From positions 1 to 35,149 of the forward strand of contig DASQWR010000089.1 of the NCBI GenBank assembly GCA_035640155.1: DNA of 35,149 nucleotides. The letters are read 5' to 3'. The first letter of the stretch is position 1; every line of letters begins with the position of its first letter. The notes beneath the pieces are model-generated. The model did no database searches, was not told where the DNA came from, and saw only the letters and a list, made by a program, of their open reading frames with translations. Positions 9,177 through 16,310 of the stretch are shown here, one piece after another. The position numbers and the translations under genes are program-made. This DNA is from JALYQB01 sp035640155. GTDB lineage: Bacteria > Actinomycetota > Actinomycetes > Mycobacteriales > Pseudonocardiaceae.

Positions 9177-9671
9177 TCAGCCCGGGTGCCGGGACATCCA
9201 CTCGCGGGTGAACGCATGCTCGACGTCGCCCAGCCTGGCGATGTTGTCGGTCATCGCCTTCTCGATCGTGTCGCCGACCAGCGGCACGGGCACCGACGCC
9301 TCGATGCAGATGGTCACCAGTGCCCCGTCGCCGTCGGGTGTCACCTCGATCGTCCCGCTCGCCGAGCCCGGTGCCCCACCCACCGCCACGTCGATGGTGC
9401 CCGCCGTGGGACCGGGCCAGACCTCGGTGCGGGTGATGCTCAGATCACCGGGCACGAACGAGCGCACCATCGCGGGCAACATGGTCTCCGGCACGGCCTG
9501 GCGCTGCACCACGGTGACCTGCCCGCTGTCCTCGGTCCGCGACACCAGCTCCGCGCCGGGGCCACCGACCTCGCGGAGCTTGTCGCGCAGGAACTCCGGA
9601 TCGGTGAGCACCGCGCGCATCCGCTCGGCCGGCGCAGGGTAGGAGTGGCGCATCTCGAGACGATGGCTCAT
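9177..9671 (-). CDS. DUF2505 (SRPBCC/START-fold) protein, 164 aa
   Basis: Small soluble protein of the DUF2505 family, which has a helix-grip (START-like) fold with a hydrophobic ligand cavity. The signature start is SHRLEMRHSYPAPAERMRAVLTD, with a central beta-rich part (SRTEDSGQVTVVQRQAVPETML, VWPGPTAGTIDVAVGG) and a C-terminal helix (IEKAMTDNIARLGDVEHAFTREW). The natural ligand is unknown. The ATG at 9671 lies seven bases after TAGCCT, whose first three bases are the stop codon of the upstream MBL/Rieske gene, so both read-through and an own leaderless transcript are possible. Mycobacteria also have a DUF2505 gene next to murB (recalled). Confidence 0.82.
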   Translation of the reverse strand: MSHRLEMRHSYPAPAERMRAVLTDPEFLRDKLREVGGPGAELVSRTEDSGQVTVVQRQAVPETMLPAMVRSFVPGDLSITRTEVWPGPTAGTIDVAVGGAPGSASGTIEVTPDGDGALVTICIEASVPVPLVGDTIEKAMTDNIARLGDVEHAFTREWMSRHPG

Positions 9672-9681
9672 GCGGCGGAGG

Positions 9682-11226
9682 CTACCGGGAGCGCTCCAGC
9701 GGGGTGGCGCGGATCTCGTGGCCGGCCGAGGTGAGGCAGCGGCCGGTGGCGAGGTCGAACCGCCAGCCGTGCAGGGCACAGGTCAGCACGCCGTTGTCAT
9801 CGACGCTGCCGAACTTGGTGAGGTCGGCGCGCAGGTGCGGGCAGCGTCGCTGCACCCGCCAGCCGTCGAGGTCGATGTCCTGGCCGTCGTCGTTCTGCTC
9901 GTCGTACCAGTTCTCGACGTAGTCGATGCGCTCCTCGGACAGGCACTTGAAGAAGGTGTAGACGTACTCGTTGTACGGCCCGACGCGGGTGGCGGTGAAC
10001 CGGCAGGACAGGAACAGGCTGTTGGACCAGTCCACCTCGCGGTGCGCCACGTTGGTCGCGATCAGGTCCGCCGCGGTCGAGAGCCGGTAGCGGCAGTTCT
10101 CTCCGGCGTAGTCGCGGACCTCGCGGGCGGGGAAGTCCACGACGATCGGCCGGTCCCCGACGTCGAGGCGCACCGGGCCGCCGACGCCCTCGCAGATGTT
10201 GTCGGCCCGCTTGAGCAGCGGTTCCCACCAGTCCTTGAGCTGGGCGAGCAGGTCGTCGGGCACCGGGGCGCGGCTGGCGCGCTCCCGGGCGAGGTCGGGC
10301 TGTCGACGGGCCTGGAGCTCGCGCAGGTAGCCGGTCTTGTCGGTGAAGATGCGGTGGATGTCGTCGTCGGTGTGCCGCTCGTGGGTCAGTGTGCAATGCG
10401 GGCCGTCGAGCTCCGCGACGGTGCCCGGCAGCAGCAGGTGCGCCGAGACCGCGGGCCGGGCGGCGCGCAGCTCGTCGAGGAACTGCGCCTGGTCGGTGAA
10501 GATCGACTCGCCGTCGCGCCCCAGACCGTTGAGCCCGAACAGGTCCTCGTCGAGGAAGCACGGCGGTCCGGCGGTGGGAAACACATGCGCAGCGCCGACC
10601 GCGTCGATGTAGCGCAGCGCCCGGTCGCTCTGCGCGGCCCGCTTGCGCCGCGCGAACTCCCGCTTCGCCGCCGCGGGCAGATCGTAGACCATCGGCCACC
10701 ACAGCGCCCCGGAGAACTGGGTGAAGTAGCCTTGCACGTCACCGAACTCCCGCAACCGCTCGATGTCCAGTGGGTGCGCGTCGTTCTGGTCGAGCAGCAC
10801 GGTGTGCCCGTCGTCGAGGGAGAGTGCGGAGTCCCCGATCGGCCCGTCACTCGGCCCGGTCAACGCGGTGATCATGATGCGCAGCCCGTCGCACTCGGTC
10901 GGGACGCCGCTCTCGGTGCGCACGAACTGCGTGAACCCCAGCGCCGCCAGCTCCCGCTCCAGCTCGTCGGTCGGGAAGGCCGGCAGCAGCACGGTGGCGT
11001 CCTTGCGCACCGACCGGCGCAGCAGCTCGGCGTCGAAGTGGTCCCGGTGCAGGTGCGAGACATAGAGGTAGTCGCACCGCCCCAGGGCGTCCCAGTCCAG
11101 CCCGCTGTTGTCCGGGAACGGGAACCAGGACCCGAAGAACGCCGGATTCACCCACGGGTCGCACAGCACACTGCCCGCGTGCGTCTCGATGAACAGGCCG
11201 GCGTGCCCGACCCCGGTGATCCGCAT
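9682..11226 (-). CDS. Metallo-beta-lactamase fold plus C-terminal Rieske [2Fe-2S] domain fusion, 514 aa
   Basis: Residues 1-250 form an UlaG-like metallo-beta-lactamase domain: VGHAGLFIETHAGSVLCDPW at the start and the metal motif HLHRDH at 58-63. The last 60 residues form a Rieske cluster domain with CPH (C462, H464) and CALH (C483, H486), then GWRFDLATG. The 200 residues between contain a helical region (WWEPLLKRADNICEG) and match neither domain clearly. The same two folds make up CMP-Neu5Ac hydroxylase, but there the Rieske domain is N-terminal. An oxygenase or redox-coupled hydrolase is a reasonable guess; the substrate is unknown. The ATG at 11226 follows AAGGGAAGGA. The gene heads a minus-strand run with DUF2505 and the MDMPI protein. 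Confidence 0.82.
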   Translation of the reverse strand: MRITGVGHAGLFIETHAGSVLCDPWVNPAFFGSWFPFPDNSGLDWDALGRCDYLYVSHLHRDHFDAELLRRSVRKDATVLLPAFPTDELERELAALGFTQFVRTESGVPTECDGLRIMITALTGPSDGPIGDSALSLDDGHTVLLDQNDAHPLDIERLREFGDVQGYFTQFSGALWWPMVYDLPAAAKREFARRKRAAQSDRALRYIDAVGAAHVFPTAGPPCFLDEDLFGLNGLGRDGESIFTDQAQFLDELRAARPAVSAHLLLPGTVAELDGPHCTLTHERHTDDDIHRIFTDKTGYLRELQARRQPDLARERASRAPVPDDLLAQLKDWWEPLLKRADNICEGVGGPVRLDVGDRPIVVDFPAREVRDYAGENCRYRLSTAADLIATNVAHREVDWSNSLFLSCRFTATRVGPYNEYVYTFFKCLSEERIDYVENWYDEQNDDGQDIDLDGWRVQRRCPHLRADLTKFGSVDDNGVLTCALHGWRFDLATGRCLTSAGHEIRATPLERSR

Positions 11227-11343
11227 GCTCGTCCTTCCCTTCGCGGTCCGGCATGGCGAGGCCGCGGATGCGGCCCGAGGAGTGCTCGTGGCCCCGATGG
11301 CTGCGGGTCCACCCGAGCTGGGGCGAGGGTAACGTGCGCCAGC

Positions 11344-12360
11344 GTGCAGACGACGCTCGCCGAGCTCACGACGATGCGCCTGGGCGGTCCTGCCAGCGAG
11401 TACGAGGTCGCACGCGCGACTGACCACCTTGTCTCGCTGATCCGGGACGCCGACGCCGCGGGCAAGCCGGTTCTCGTGATGGGGGGTGGCTCCAACCTCG
11501 TCGTCAGCGATCAGGGCTTCGACGGCCTCGTGGTGCAGGTCGCCACGTCCGGGCTGAGGATTCACCGGGACGACGTCACCGTCGACGCCGGCGTCGAGTG
11601 GGACCCCGTCGTCGTGGCCTCACTCGACGCGGGACTCGCGGGACTGGAACCACTGTCGGGCATCCCGGGCTCGGCCGGAGGTACCCCCGTGCAGAACGTG
11701 GGCGCGTATGGTGGCCTGACCTCAGACCTGCTCGGTCGCCTGACGGTGTACGACCGCGCCAGCGGCACGATCGAGCAGTGGGCGCCTGACCGGTGCGGCT
11801 TCGGCAGCCATCGGCAGTCGGTCTTCAAACACACCGACCGTTACGTGGTGCTCGACGTGACCTTCCGGCTGACTCGCTCCGTCCGATCACGCCCCATCCG
11901 CTATGCGGGTCTGGCCGGACGGCTCGCCATCGCGCCCGGCGCAACCGCTCCGACCAGCGCGGTGCGAGACGCCGTCCTCACGCTGCGCCGTGAACGGGGC
12001 ATGGTTCTTGATGCCGACGACCACGACACGTGGAGCGTGGGGTCCTTCTTCCTCAATCCGGTGCTCACCTCGGTTCCGGGCAGGGCACTGGACTGTCCTC
12101 GATTTCCCGATCCCGCGGGGACCAAGCTGTCGGCAGCGTGGCTGATCGATCACGCCGGGTTCCCCCGTGGATACGGCCACGACTGGGGTCGCGGAACGGT
12201 CGCGCTGTCCTCGAAGCACGCCCTGGCCGTGACGAACCGTGGTGGCGCCACGACCGCCGAGGTCATGGAGTTCGCCGCGCACATCCGGGACGGTGTCGAG
12301 CAGCGGTTCGACATTCGCCTCGGGCCGGAATGCGACCTGGTGAACTGCAAGCTCGGCTAG
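11344..12360 (+). CDS. murB: UDP-N-acetylenolpyruvoylglucosamine reductase MurB (type I)
   Basis: FAD-dependent, NADPH-using enzyme that reduces UDP-GlcNAc-enolpyruvate to UDP-MurNAc, the second committed step of peptidoglycan synthesis. At 338 residues it has normal type I length. Motifs: TTMRLGGPA (9-17), MGGGSNLVVSD (46-56) and PGSAGGTPVQNVGAYG (108-123) for FAD binding, GSFFLNP with the proton-donor Ser (234), KLSAAWLIDHAGF (261-273), SSKHALAVTN, and the C-terminal catalytic Glu (E329 in LGPECDLV). GTG 11344 is the start: TAACGT (11330-11335) ends eight bases upstream, and no Shine-Dalgarno is seen. Its stop codon overlaps that of the convergent DUF2530 gene in one CTAG. Confidence 0.92.
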   Translation: MQTTLAELTTMRLGGPASEYEVARATDHLVSLIRDADAAGKPVLVMGGGSNLVVSDQGFDGLVVQVATSGLRIHRDDVTVDAGVEWDPVVVASLDAGLAGLEPLSGIPGSAGGTPVQNVGAYGGLTSDLLGRLTVYDRASGTIEQWAPDRCGFGSHRQSVFKHTDRYVVLDVTFRLTRSVRSRPIRYAGLAGRLAIAPGATAPTSAVRDAVLTLRRERGMVLDADDHDTWSVGSFFLNPVLTSVPGRALDCPRFPDPAGTKLSAAWLIDHAGFPRGYGHDWGRGTVALSSKHALAVTNRGGATTAEVMEFAAHIRDGVEQRFDIRLGPECDLVNCKLG

Positions 12361-12578
12361 CGGTTCCGACCCGGCGCATGCGCGGCGTGGCGCCGCGCAT
12401 GGATCACCCCGAAGCCGACCATTCCGATCACAGCCCCGGTGAGGCAGCTCCACACCCAGACGTCCGCCGCGCCGGCGACGGCCAGTACCGCGGCGCCGGC
12501 GAGGGCGGCGAGGATGCCGATGCTCACCACCGGGCGGGGATCGGTCAGCGCCGGGGGCAGTGGTGGTAGGGGCGCCAT
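12357..12578 (-). CDS. DUF2530 family small membrane protein, 73 aa
   Basis: Short protein with a Pro-rich start (MAPLPPLPPALTDPRPVV), two transmembrane helices (IGILAALAGAAVLAVAG and VWVWSCLTGAVIGMVGFGVI) and a basic His/Arg tail. This is the layout of DUF2530, a family of unknown function that neighbours a MarR gene in mycobacteria too (recalled). The ATG at 12578 lies exactly seven bases after TAGCGT, predicting a leaderless mRNA; longer in-frame starts add only Arg-rich, non-family sequence. The last codon shares a CTAG with the stop of murB. Confidence 0.75.
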   Translation of the reverse strand: MAPLPPLPPALTDPRPVVSIGILAALAGAAVLAVAGAADVWVWSCLTGAVIGMVGFGVIHARRHAAHAPGRNR

Positions 12579-12663
12579 GGCCTGCACGCTACGCAGCGCC
12601 CTCGTCAGTGGCGACCGGGTGCTCCGGCACCGGTGACCGCTCCGGGCCGGAGCCACCCGGGTA

Positions 12664-12678
12664 GTGAGCTATGCTAAC
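12664..12678. promoter_or_regulatory. Imperfect palindrome over the MarR -10, candidate auto-regulatory operator
   Basis: GTGAGC-TAT-GCTAAC is symmetric at five of six positions per arm. It contains TATGCT (12670-12675), which ends six bases before the ATG of the MarR gene. MarR regulators commonly repress their own promoter through such a site. No second copy was found in the gap to DUF2530. Confidence 0.4.
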
Positions 12679-12681
12679 GAC

Positions 12682-13116
12682 ATGGGGATCAGCGACGACG
12701 AGCACACCCTTGCTGCGCGGCTGCGGCTCGCCATCGTGCGGCTGAACCGGCGGCTGCGGGCGCAGCGCGGCGCTGCGCAGGCGGCCACGCTCACCCAGCT
12801 CTCCGCGCTGTCCACGGTGTACCAGCACGGGCCGATGACCCCGGGCGAGCTTGCGGTCAAGGAGCGGGTCCAGCCGCCGTCGATGACGCGGGTGATCAGC
12901 GCGCTGGAGGAGGCGGGGTTCGTCACGCGGACCCCGCACCCGAGTGACGGACGGCAGATCGTGATCGCGGCGACGGAGCAGGGGAGTGCCTACGTGGAGG
13001 CCGAGGTCTCGGCCCGGGAGCGGTGGCTCGACGAGCGGCTCGCGGAGCTGACCGACGCCGAGCGCACCGTGCTCTGCCGGGCGGTGGAGATCATCGATCG
13101 GATGGCGGGCACCTGA
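12682..13116 (+). CDS. MarR-family winged-helix transcriptional regulator, 144 aa
   Basis: Dimeric DNA-binding regulator. N-terminal dimerisation helix (EHTLAARLRLAIVRLNRRLRAQ), then the winged helix: TLTQLSALSTVYQHGPMTPGELAVKERVQPPSMTRVISALEEAGFV covers helices 2-4, followed by the wing TRTPHPSDGRQIVIAATEQG with the conserved DxR. The ATG at 12682 is preferred to an upstream GTG (12664) because TATGCT ends six bases before it. It lies five bases upstream of the MFS exporter, so the regulator probably controls that exporter in response to a small hydrophobic ligand or drug. A candidate operator overlaps its promoter. Confidence 0.87.
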   Translation: MGISDDEHTLAARLRLAIVRLNRRLRAQRGAAQAATLTQLSALSTVYQHGPMTPGELAVKERVQPPSMTRVISALEEAGFVTRTPHPSDGRQIVIAATEQGSAYVEAEVSARERWLDERLAELTDAERTVLCRAVEIIDRMAGT

Positions 13117-13121
13117 CCCCG

Positions 13122-14426
13122 GTGGCGACTGATCCGGTGGCGACCCAGGTAGCCGAACCCACGGCAGCAGCTTCTCCGGACCCGCAGCCACGGTCCGGCG
13201 GCATGTTCGCCTCGCTGCGGGTGCGCAACTACCGCCGCTATGCCTCCGGACAGGTCGTCTCGCTCGTTGGGACCTGGATGCAGCGCGTCGCGCAGGACTG
13301 GCTGGTGCTCGAGCTCTCCAGCGGCAGCCCGATCGCGCTGGGCGTCGCGGTGGCGCTGCAGTTCGCGCCCACCCTGGTGCTCTCGCTGTGGGCCGGTGTG
13401 CTCGCCGATCGCTACGACAAGCGCACGATGCTCATCGCGGTGCAGGTCGGGATGGGTCTGTGCGCGCTGGCGCTCGGTGTGCTCGACGTCGGCGGGGCGG
13501 TGGCGTTGTGGCACGTCTTCCTGCTGTGCGGGCTGCTCGGCTGCTTCTCGGCGATCGACGTCCCGGTCCGGCAGGCCTTTGCGGTGGAGATGGTCGGTCC
13601 CGACCAGGTGACCAACGCCGTTGCGCTCAACTCGATGACGTTCAACCTCGCCCGGATCGCGGGGCCGGCAATCGCCGGGTTGCTCGTCGTCGCGGTGGGC
13701 ACCGGCTGGGTGTTCCTGATCAACGCCGCGAGCTTCGCCGGGGTGGTGGCCGGGCTGGTCGTGATGGACCCGGCGCGGCTGCTGCGGCCGCCACGGGTGC
13801 CACGTCGCCGCGGACAGCTGTCGGAGGGCCTGCGCTACGTCCGCCGCCGCCGAGACCTCATCGTGCTGCTGAGCCTGGTGTTCTTCGTGGCGACCTTCGG
13901 CCTCAACTTCCACACCACGCTGGCCGTGGTGGCCCGCAACGTCTTCGGCCGGGGAGCGGACGCCTACGGCCTGCTCGCGACCCTGCTCGCGGTCGGCACT
14001 CTCACCGGTGCCGCCCTCGCCGCGCGCCGCAGCGGGCGGGGACGGCCGCGACTGCGGCTGGTGTTCGGGGCGGCCGTCGCGTTCGGCGTGCTCGAGGTTG
14101 CCGTGGGGTTGATGCCGACCTACACCACGTTCGGCCTGATGCTCATCCCGTGCGGCGCTGCAGCGCTCACCTTCACCACGGCGGTGAACAGCACCGTGCA
14201 GCTCTCCGTCGACCCGCAGCTGCGGGGACGGGTGATGGGCCTCTACATGCTGCTCTTCCTCGGCGGCAATCCGGTCGGCGCCCCACTGATGGGCTGGATC
14301 GCCGAGGCGGTGCACGGCCGGGCGCCGATCGTGGTCGGGGGCGCCGTAACCGTGCTGGGCGCCCTGGCCTGTGCCGCGGTGCTGGCGCTGCCACCCGGAT
14401 GGCTGATCCGAAGACCATTCGATTGA
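13122..14426 (+). CDS. MFS transporter, MFS_3 / EntS-like exporter family, 434 aa
   Basis: Inner-membrane exporter with about twelve helices. It starts with a disordered Thr/Pro/Ala tail, then FASLRVRNYRRYASGQVVSLVGTWMQRVAQDWLVL, the hallmark of the MFS_3 group that includes the enterobactin exporter EntS, and the loop 2-3 motif GVLADRYDKRTML. The second half has GAALAARRSGRGRPRL and QLRGRVMGLYMLLFLGGNPVG. The substrate is unknown: drug, siderophore or peptide. GTG at 13122 follows the MarR stop by five bases; GTG 13137 is equally possible. The iron box just behind this gene invites a siderophore idea, but that box lies downstream and cannot control it directly. Confidence 0.82.
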   Translation: MATDPVATQVAEPTAAASPDPQPRSGGMFASLRVRNYRRYASGQVVSLVGTWMQRVAQDWLVLELSSGSPIALGVAVALQFAPTLVLSLWAGVLADRYDKRTMLIAVQVGMGLCALALGVLDVGGAVALWHVFLLCGLLGCFSAIDVPVRQAFAVEMVGPDQVTNAVALNSMTFNLARIAGPAIAGLLVVAVGTGWVFLINAASFAGVVAGLVVMDPARLLRPPRVPRRRGQLSEGLRYVRRRRDLIVLLSLVFFVATFGLNFHTTLAVVARNVFGRGADAYGLLATLLAVGTLTGAALAARRSGRGRPRLRLVFGAAVAFGVLEVAVGLMPTYTTFGLMLIPCGAAALTFTTAVNSTVQLSVDPQLRGRVMGLYMLLFLGGNPVGAPLMGWIAEAVHGRAPIVVGGAVTVLGALACAAVLALPPGWLIRRPFD

Positions 14427-14454
14427 CAGAATGAAACAGGTAAGGCTAACTTAA
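14423..14454 (+). promoter_or_regulatory. Promoter with an overlapping DtxR/IdeR-type iron box
   Basis: TTGACA (14423-14428, perfect -35, overlapping the MFS stop codon) is followed after 18 bases by TAACTT (14447-14452). The 19 bases 14436-14454 match the iron-box consensus TTAGGTTAGGCTAACCTAA at 15 positions, with core AGGTAAGGCTAAC. In actinobacteria Fe-loaded DtxR/IdeR binds such boxes and represses. The predicted start is near 14459, pointing into a gap that holds no gene. Confidence 0.65.
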
Positions 14455-14458
14455 GTCG

Positions 14459-14549
14459 TACCGGCTTCGTGGTGGGAGCTAGGGCAAGTCAGGTCGAGAA
14501 GAGGGAGTAGTCGGGCCCGGCCAGGAGATCCTGGCCGGGCCCGACTACT
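14459..14549 (+). ncRNA. Candidate iron-regulated small RNA, about 90 nt
   Basis: A transcript from the iron-box promoter would begin near 14459 and end at the 21-bp hairpin 14506-14549, giving about 47 single-stranded bases before the terminator. The only frame inside is a 13-codon GTG frame at 14469 without a ribosome binding site, so a protein product is unlikely. The leader is purine-rich (GGTGGGAGCTAGGGCAAG), as expected of a region pairing with ribosome binding sites. Mycobacteria have an IdeR-controlled small RNA, MrsI, as precedent; homology is not claimed. The inference rests on architecture alone. Confidence 0.45.
14506..14549. terminator. Perfect 21-bp hairpin between convergent transcription units
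   Basis: The arms 14506-14526 and 14529-14549 are exact reverse complements with only GA between them. It lies four bases past the stop of the glutamate-cysteine ligase-family gene (minus) and about 80 bases past the MFS stop (plus), so it can end transcription from both sides. No T-run follows on either strand. Confidence 0.85.
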
Positions 14550-14552
14550 GCG

Positions 14553-16049
14553 TCAGCTGACCGGCCAGGTATGGACCGGCTCGTTCGAGTGCATGTGCTC
14601 GACGTAGCGCTTGAGCATGCCGGTCAGCGCGGGGCGGCGGTCGCCGCCGCGCTCGGTCAGCGTTCGCACGGTGTCCCGCTGCCACCCCGAGCCGGTGCGA
14701 CGGGTGATGCAGCGCTGCTCGATCACGCCGAGGTAGCGCTCCCGAACGGCGTCGGAGACTCCGTGGCTCCGCAGCCCTTCGTGCGCCATCGGCAGCAGCT
14801 TGCGCAGCACCAGCTCGTCCGGAGGCACCCAGCCGACACCCGGCCAGTAGAGCTCGGCGTCCATCCCGTGCCGGGCGCCGGCGTACAGGTTCTCCTCGGC
14901 CGCCGGGAACGACATCTGCGTCCAGACCGGTCGCTCGTGCTCGGCGAGAGCACGAATGGCGCCGTAGAAGAACGCGGCGTTGGCCATCACGTCGAGCACG
15001 GTGGGCCCGGCTGGCAGCACCCGGTTCTCGACCCGCAGGTGCGGCACCCCGTCCACCACGTCGTAGACCGGGCGGTTCCAGCGCCACACGGTGCCGTTGT
15101 GCAGGCGCAGCTCCGCCAGCGACGGCGCACCCCCCGCATCCAGCACCGCCAGCGGGTCCTCGTTCTCGGTCTCGGGTAGCAGCGGTGAGAAGTACCGCAC
15201 GTTCTCCTCGAACAGGTCGAAGATCGAGGTGATCCAGCGCTCCCCGAACCACACCCGGGGCCGAACGCCCTGGTTGCGCAGCTCCGGTGCCCGGGTGTCG
15301 GTCGCCTGCTGGAACAGTGGGATCCGGGTCTCCTGCCAGAGCGCCTTGCCGAGCAGGAAAGGGGAGTTCGCGGCCAACGCCACCTGAACGCCGGCCAGGC
15401 ACTGCGCGGCGTTCCAGTGCGCAGCGAACTCCCCGGGAGCAACCTGCAGGTGCAGCTGCACCGAGGTGCATGCCGACTCGGGCAGGATCGTGTTGGTGGA
15501 GGTCAGCAACCGTTCCGGCACCGCGCCGTCCAGACCGACGCCCTCGATGTCGAGCACCATCTCCTCACGCCGCTCGGCGAAGATCTGTTCGTTGAGCACC
15601 GTGTAGCGCGGGTTGACCGAGAGCCAGCGCAGGTCGAAGTGCTCCCGGCGCAGGGTGGGCAGCATGCCGATCATGACCAGCCCGGCGCCGGTGGTGCGGG
15701 CCTTCTCGTCGGCGCCGTTCAGGGCCGAGCGGAGCTCGCGTTCGAGCTGCAGTGCCTCGTCGCCGGCGAGCGGTCGCGGCCGGAGGTTGATCTCGATGTT
15801 GTGCTGTCCGAGCTCGGTCTGGAACGCCGGGTCCGCGATCTTCTCGAGCACCGCGGCGTTCGCCATCGCCGGGTCCAGGTCGTCGTCGACGAGGTTGAGC
15901 TCGAGCTCCAGGCCGATCTGCTGGCGGCCTGAGGAGAACGCATCGTCGGCCAGCATCCGCGCCAGCGCATCGAGGCACCGTTGGACCTGCACCCGGTACT
16001 GTTGCCGGTCCTCGTGCGTGAAGGTCCTTCCGGTCACGCCTCGACCCAC
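14553..16049 (-). CDS. Glutamate-cysteine ligase family (GCS2-type carboxylate-amine ligase), 498 aa
   Basis: ATP-dependent ligase of the GCS2 superfamily, which joins the gamma-carboxylate of glutamate to an amine such as cysteine. Seen: IGLELELNLVDDDLDPAMAN (metal-binding Glu residues of the first strand), GQHNIEINLRPRPL, TSVQLHLQVAPGEFAAHWNA, LAANSPFLLGKALWQETRIPLFQQ, and the C-terminal LRLHNGTVWRWNRPVYD and LRVENRVLPAGPTVLDVMAN. Actinobacteria use mycothiol rather than glutathione, and EgtA-type enzymes make gamma-Glu-Cys for ergothioneine, so the true product is open. GTG 16049 follows AGGAGGG at ideal spacing; GTG 16037 lacks that. Upstream lie three 16-bp direct repeats. It ends four bases from the hairpin. 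Confidence 0.8.
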   Translation of the reverse strand: MGRGVTGRTFTHEDRQQYRVQVQRCLDALARMLADDAFSSGRQQIGLELELNLVDDDLDPAMANAAVLEKIADPAFQTELGQHNIEINLRPRPLAGDEALQLERELRSALNGADEKARTTGAGLVMIGMLPTLRREHFDLRWLSVNPRYTVLNEQIFAERREEMVLDIEGVGLDGAVPERLLTSTNTILPESACTSVQLHLQVAPGEFAAHWNAAQCLAGVQVALAANSPFLLGKALWQETRIPLFQQATDTRAPELRNQGVRPRVWFGERWITSIFDLFEENVRYFSPLLPETENEDPLAVLDAGGAPSLAELRLHNGTVWRWNRPVYDVVDGVPHLRVENRVLPAGPTVLDVMANAAFFYGAIRALAEHERPVWTQMSFPAAEENLYAGARHGMDAELYWPGVGWVPPDELVLRKLLPMAHEGLRSHGVSDAVRERYLGVIEQRCITRRTGSGWQRDTVRTLTERGGDRRPALTGMLKRYVEHMHSNEPVHTWPVS

Positions 16050-16108
16050 GGAGGCCCTCCTGCCTGCTGCGGCGCCGGGTGCCGATGCCGCTCGCGGTAC
16101 ATCGCTGG

Positions 16109-16150
16109 TGACACGGCCGCACCGTGACACGGCCTCACCGTGACACAGCC
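16109..16150. repeat. Three tandem 16-bp repeats upstream of the GCS2-type ligase gene
   Basis: TGACAC(G/A)GCC recurs at 16109, 16125 and 16141, exactly 16 bases apart; the first two full units differ at one position (TGACACGGCCGCACCG and TGACACGGCCTCACCG). The block lies 60-100 bases upstream of the ligase start, where an activator would bind. A small hairpin (CAGCCC/GGGCTG, 16146-16162) begins in the last unit. Confidence 0.7.
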
Positions 16151-16235
16151 CGGGAAGGGCTGCCAGCCACCGAAAGGTGCCGTTCGGCGTTTGCGCTGGG
16201 TGATCGCCGCCTCGTGCCGGGCACGCGCCGGGTGC

Positions 16236-16292
16236 CCGTCCACGCGCCAAGTTGCCGTCCACGCCGCCGGCTGCCGTCCACGCCGCCGGCTG
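16236..16292. repeat. Three tandem 19-bp repeats upstream of the DUF2537 gene
   Basis: CCGTCCACGCCGCCGGCTG occurs twice exactly (16255 and 16274), and a first copy at 16236 shares its first ten bases but diverges in the second half. The block ends five bases before TAGCAT, the presumed -10 of the DUF2537 gene, so it occupies the -35 region. Confidence 0.7.
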
Positions 16293-16310
16293 CCTCTAGC
16301 ATCGGGACCT

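Noticed and set aside
9670..11343. In-frame plus-strand extension upstream of murB
   Set aside because: It overlaps the MBL/Rieske gene on the other strand, and the sequence before GTG 11344 is not MurB-like.
14469..14510. 13-codon GTG frame inside the candidate small RNA
   Set aside because: No ribosome binding site, GTG start and a stop inside the hairpin; more likely non-coding.
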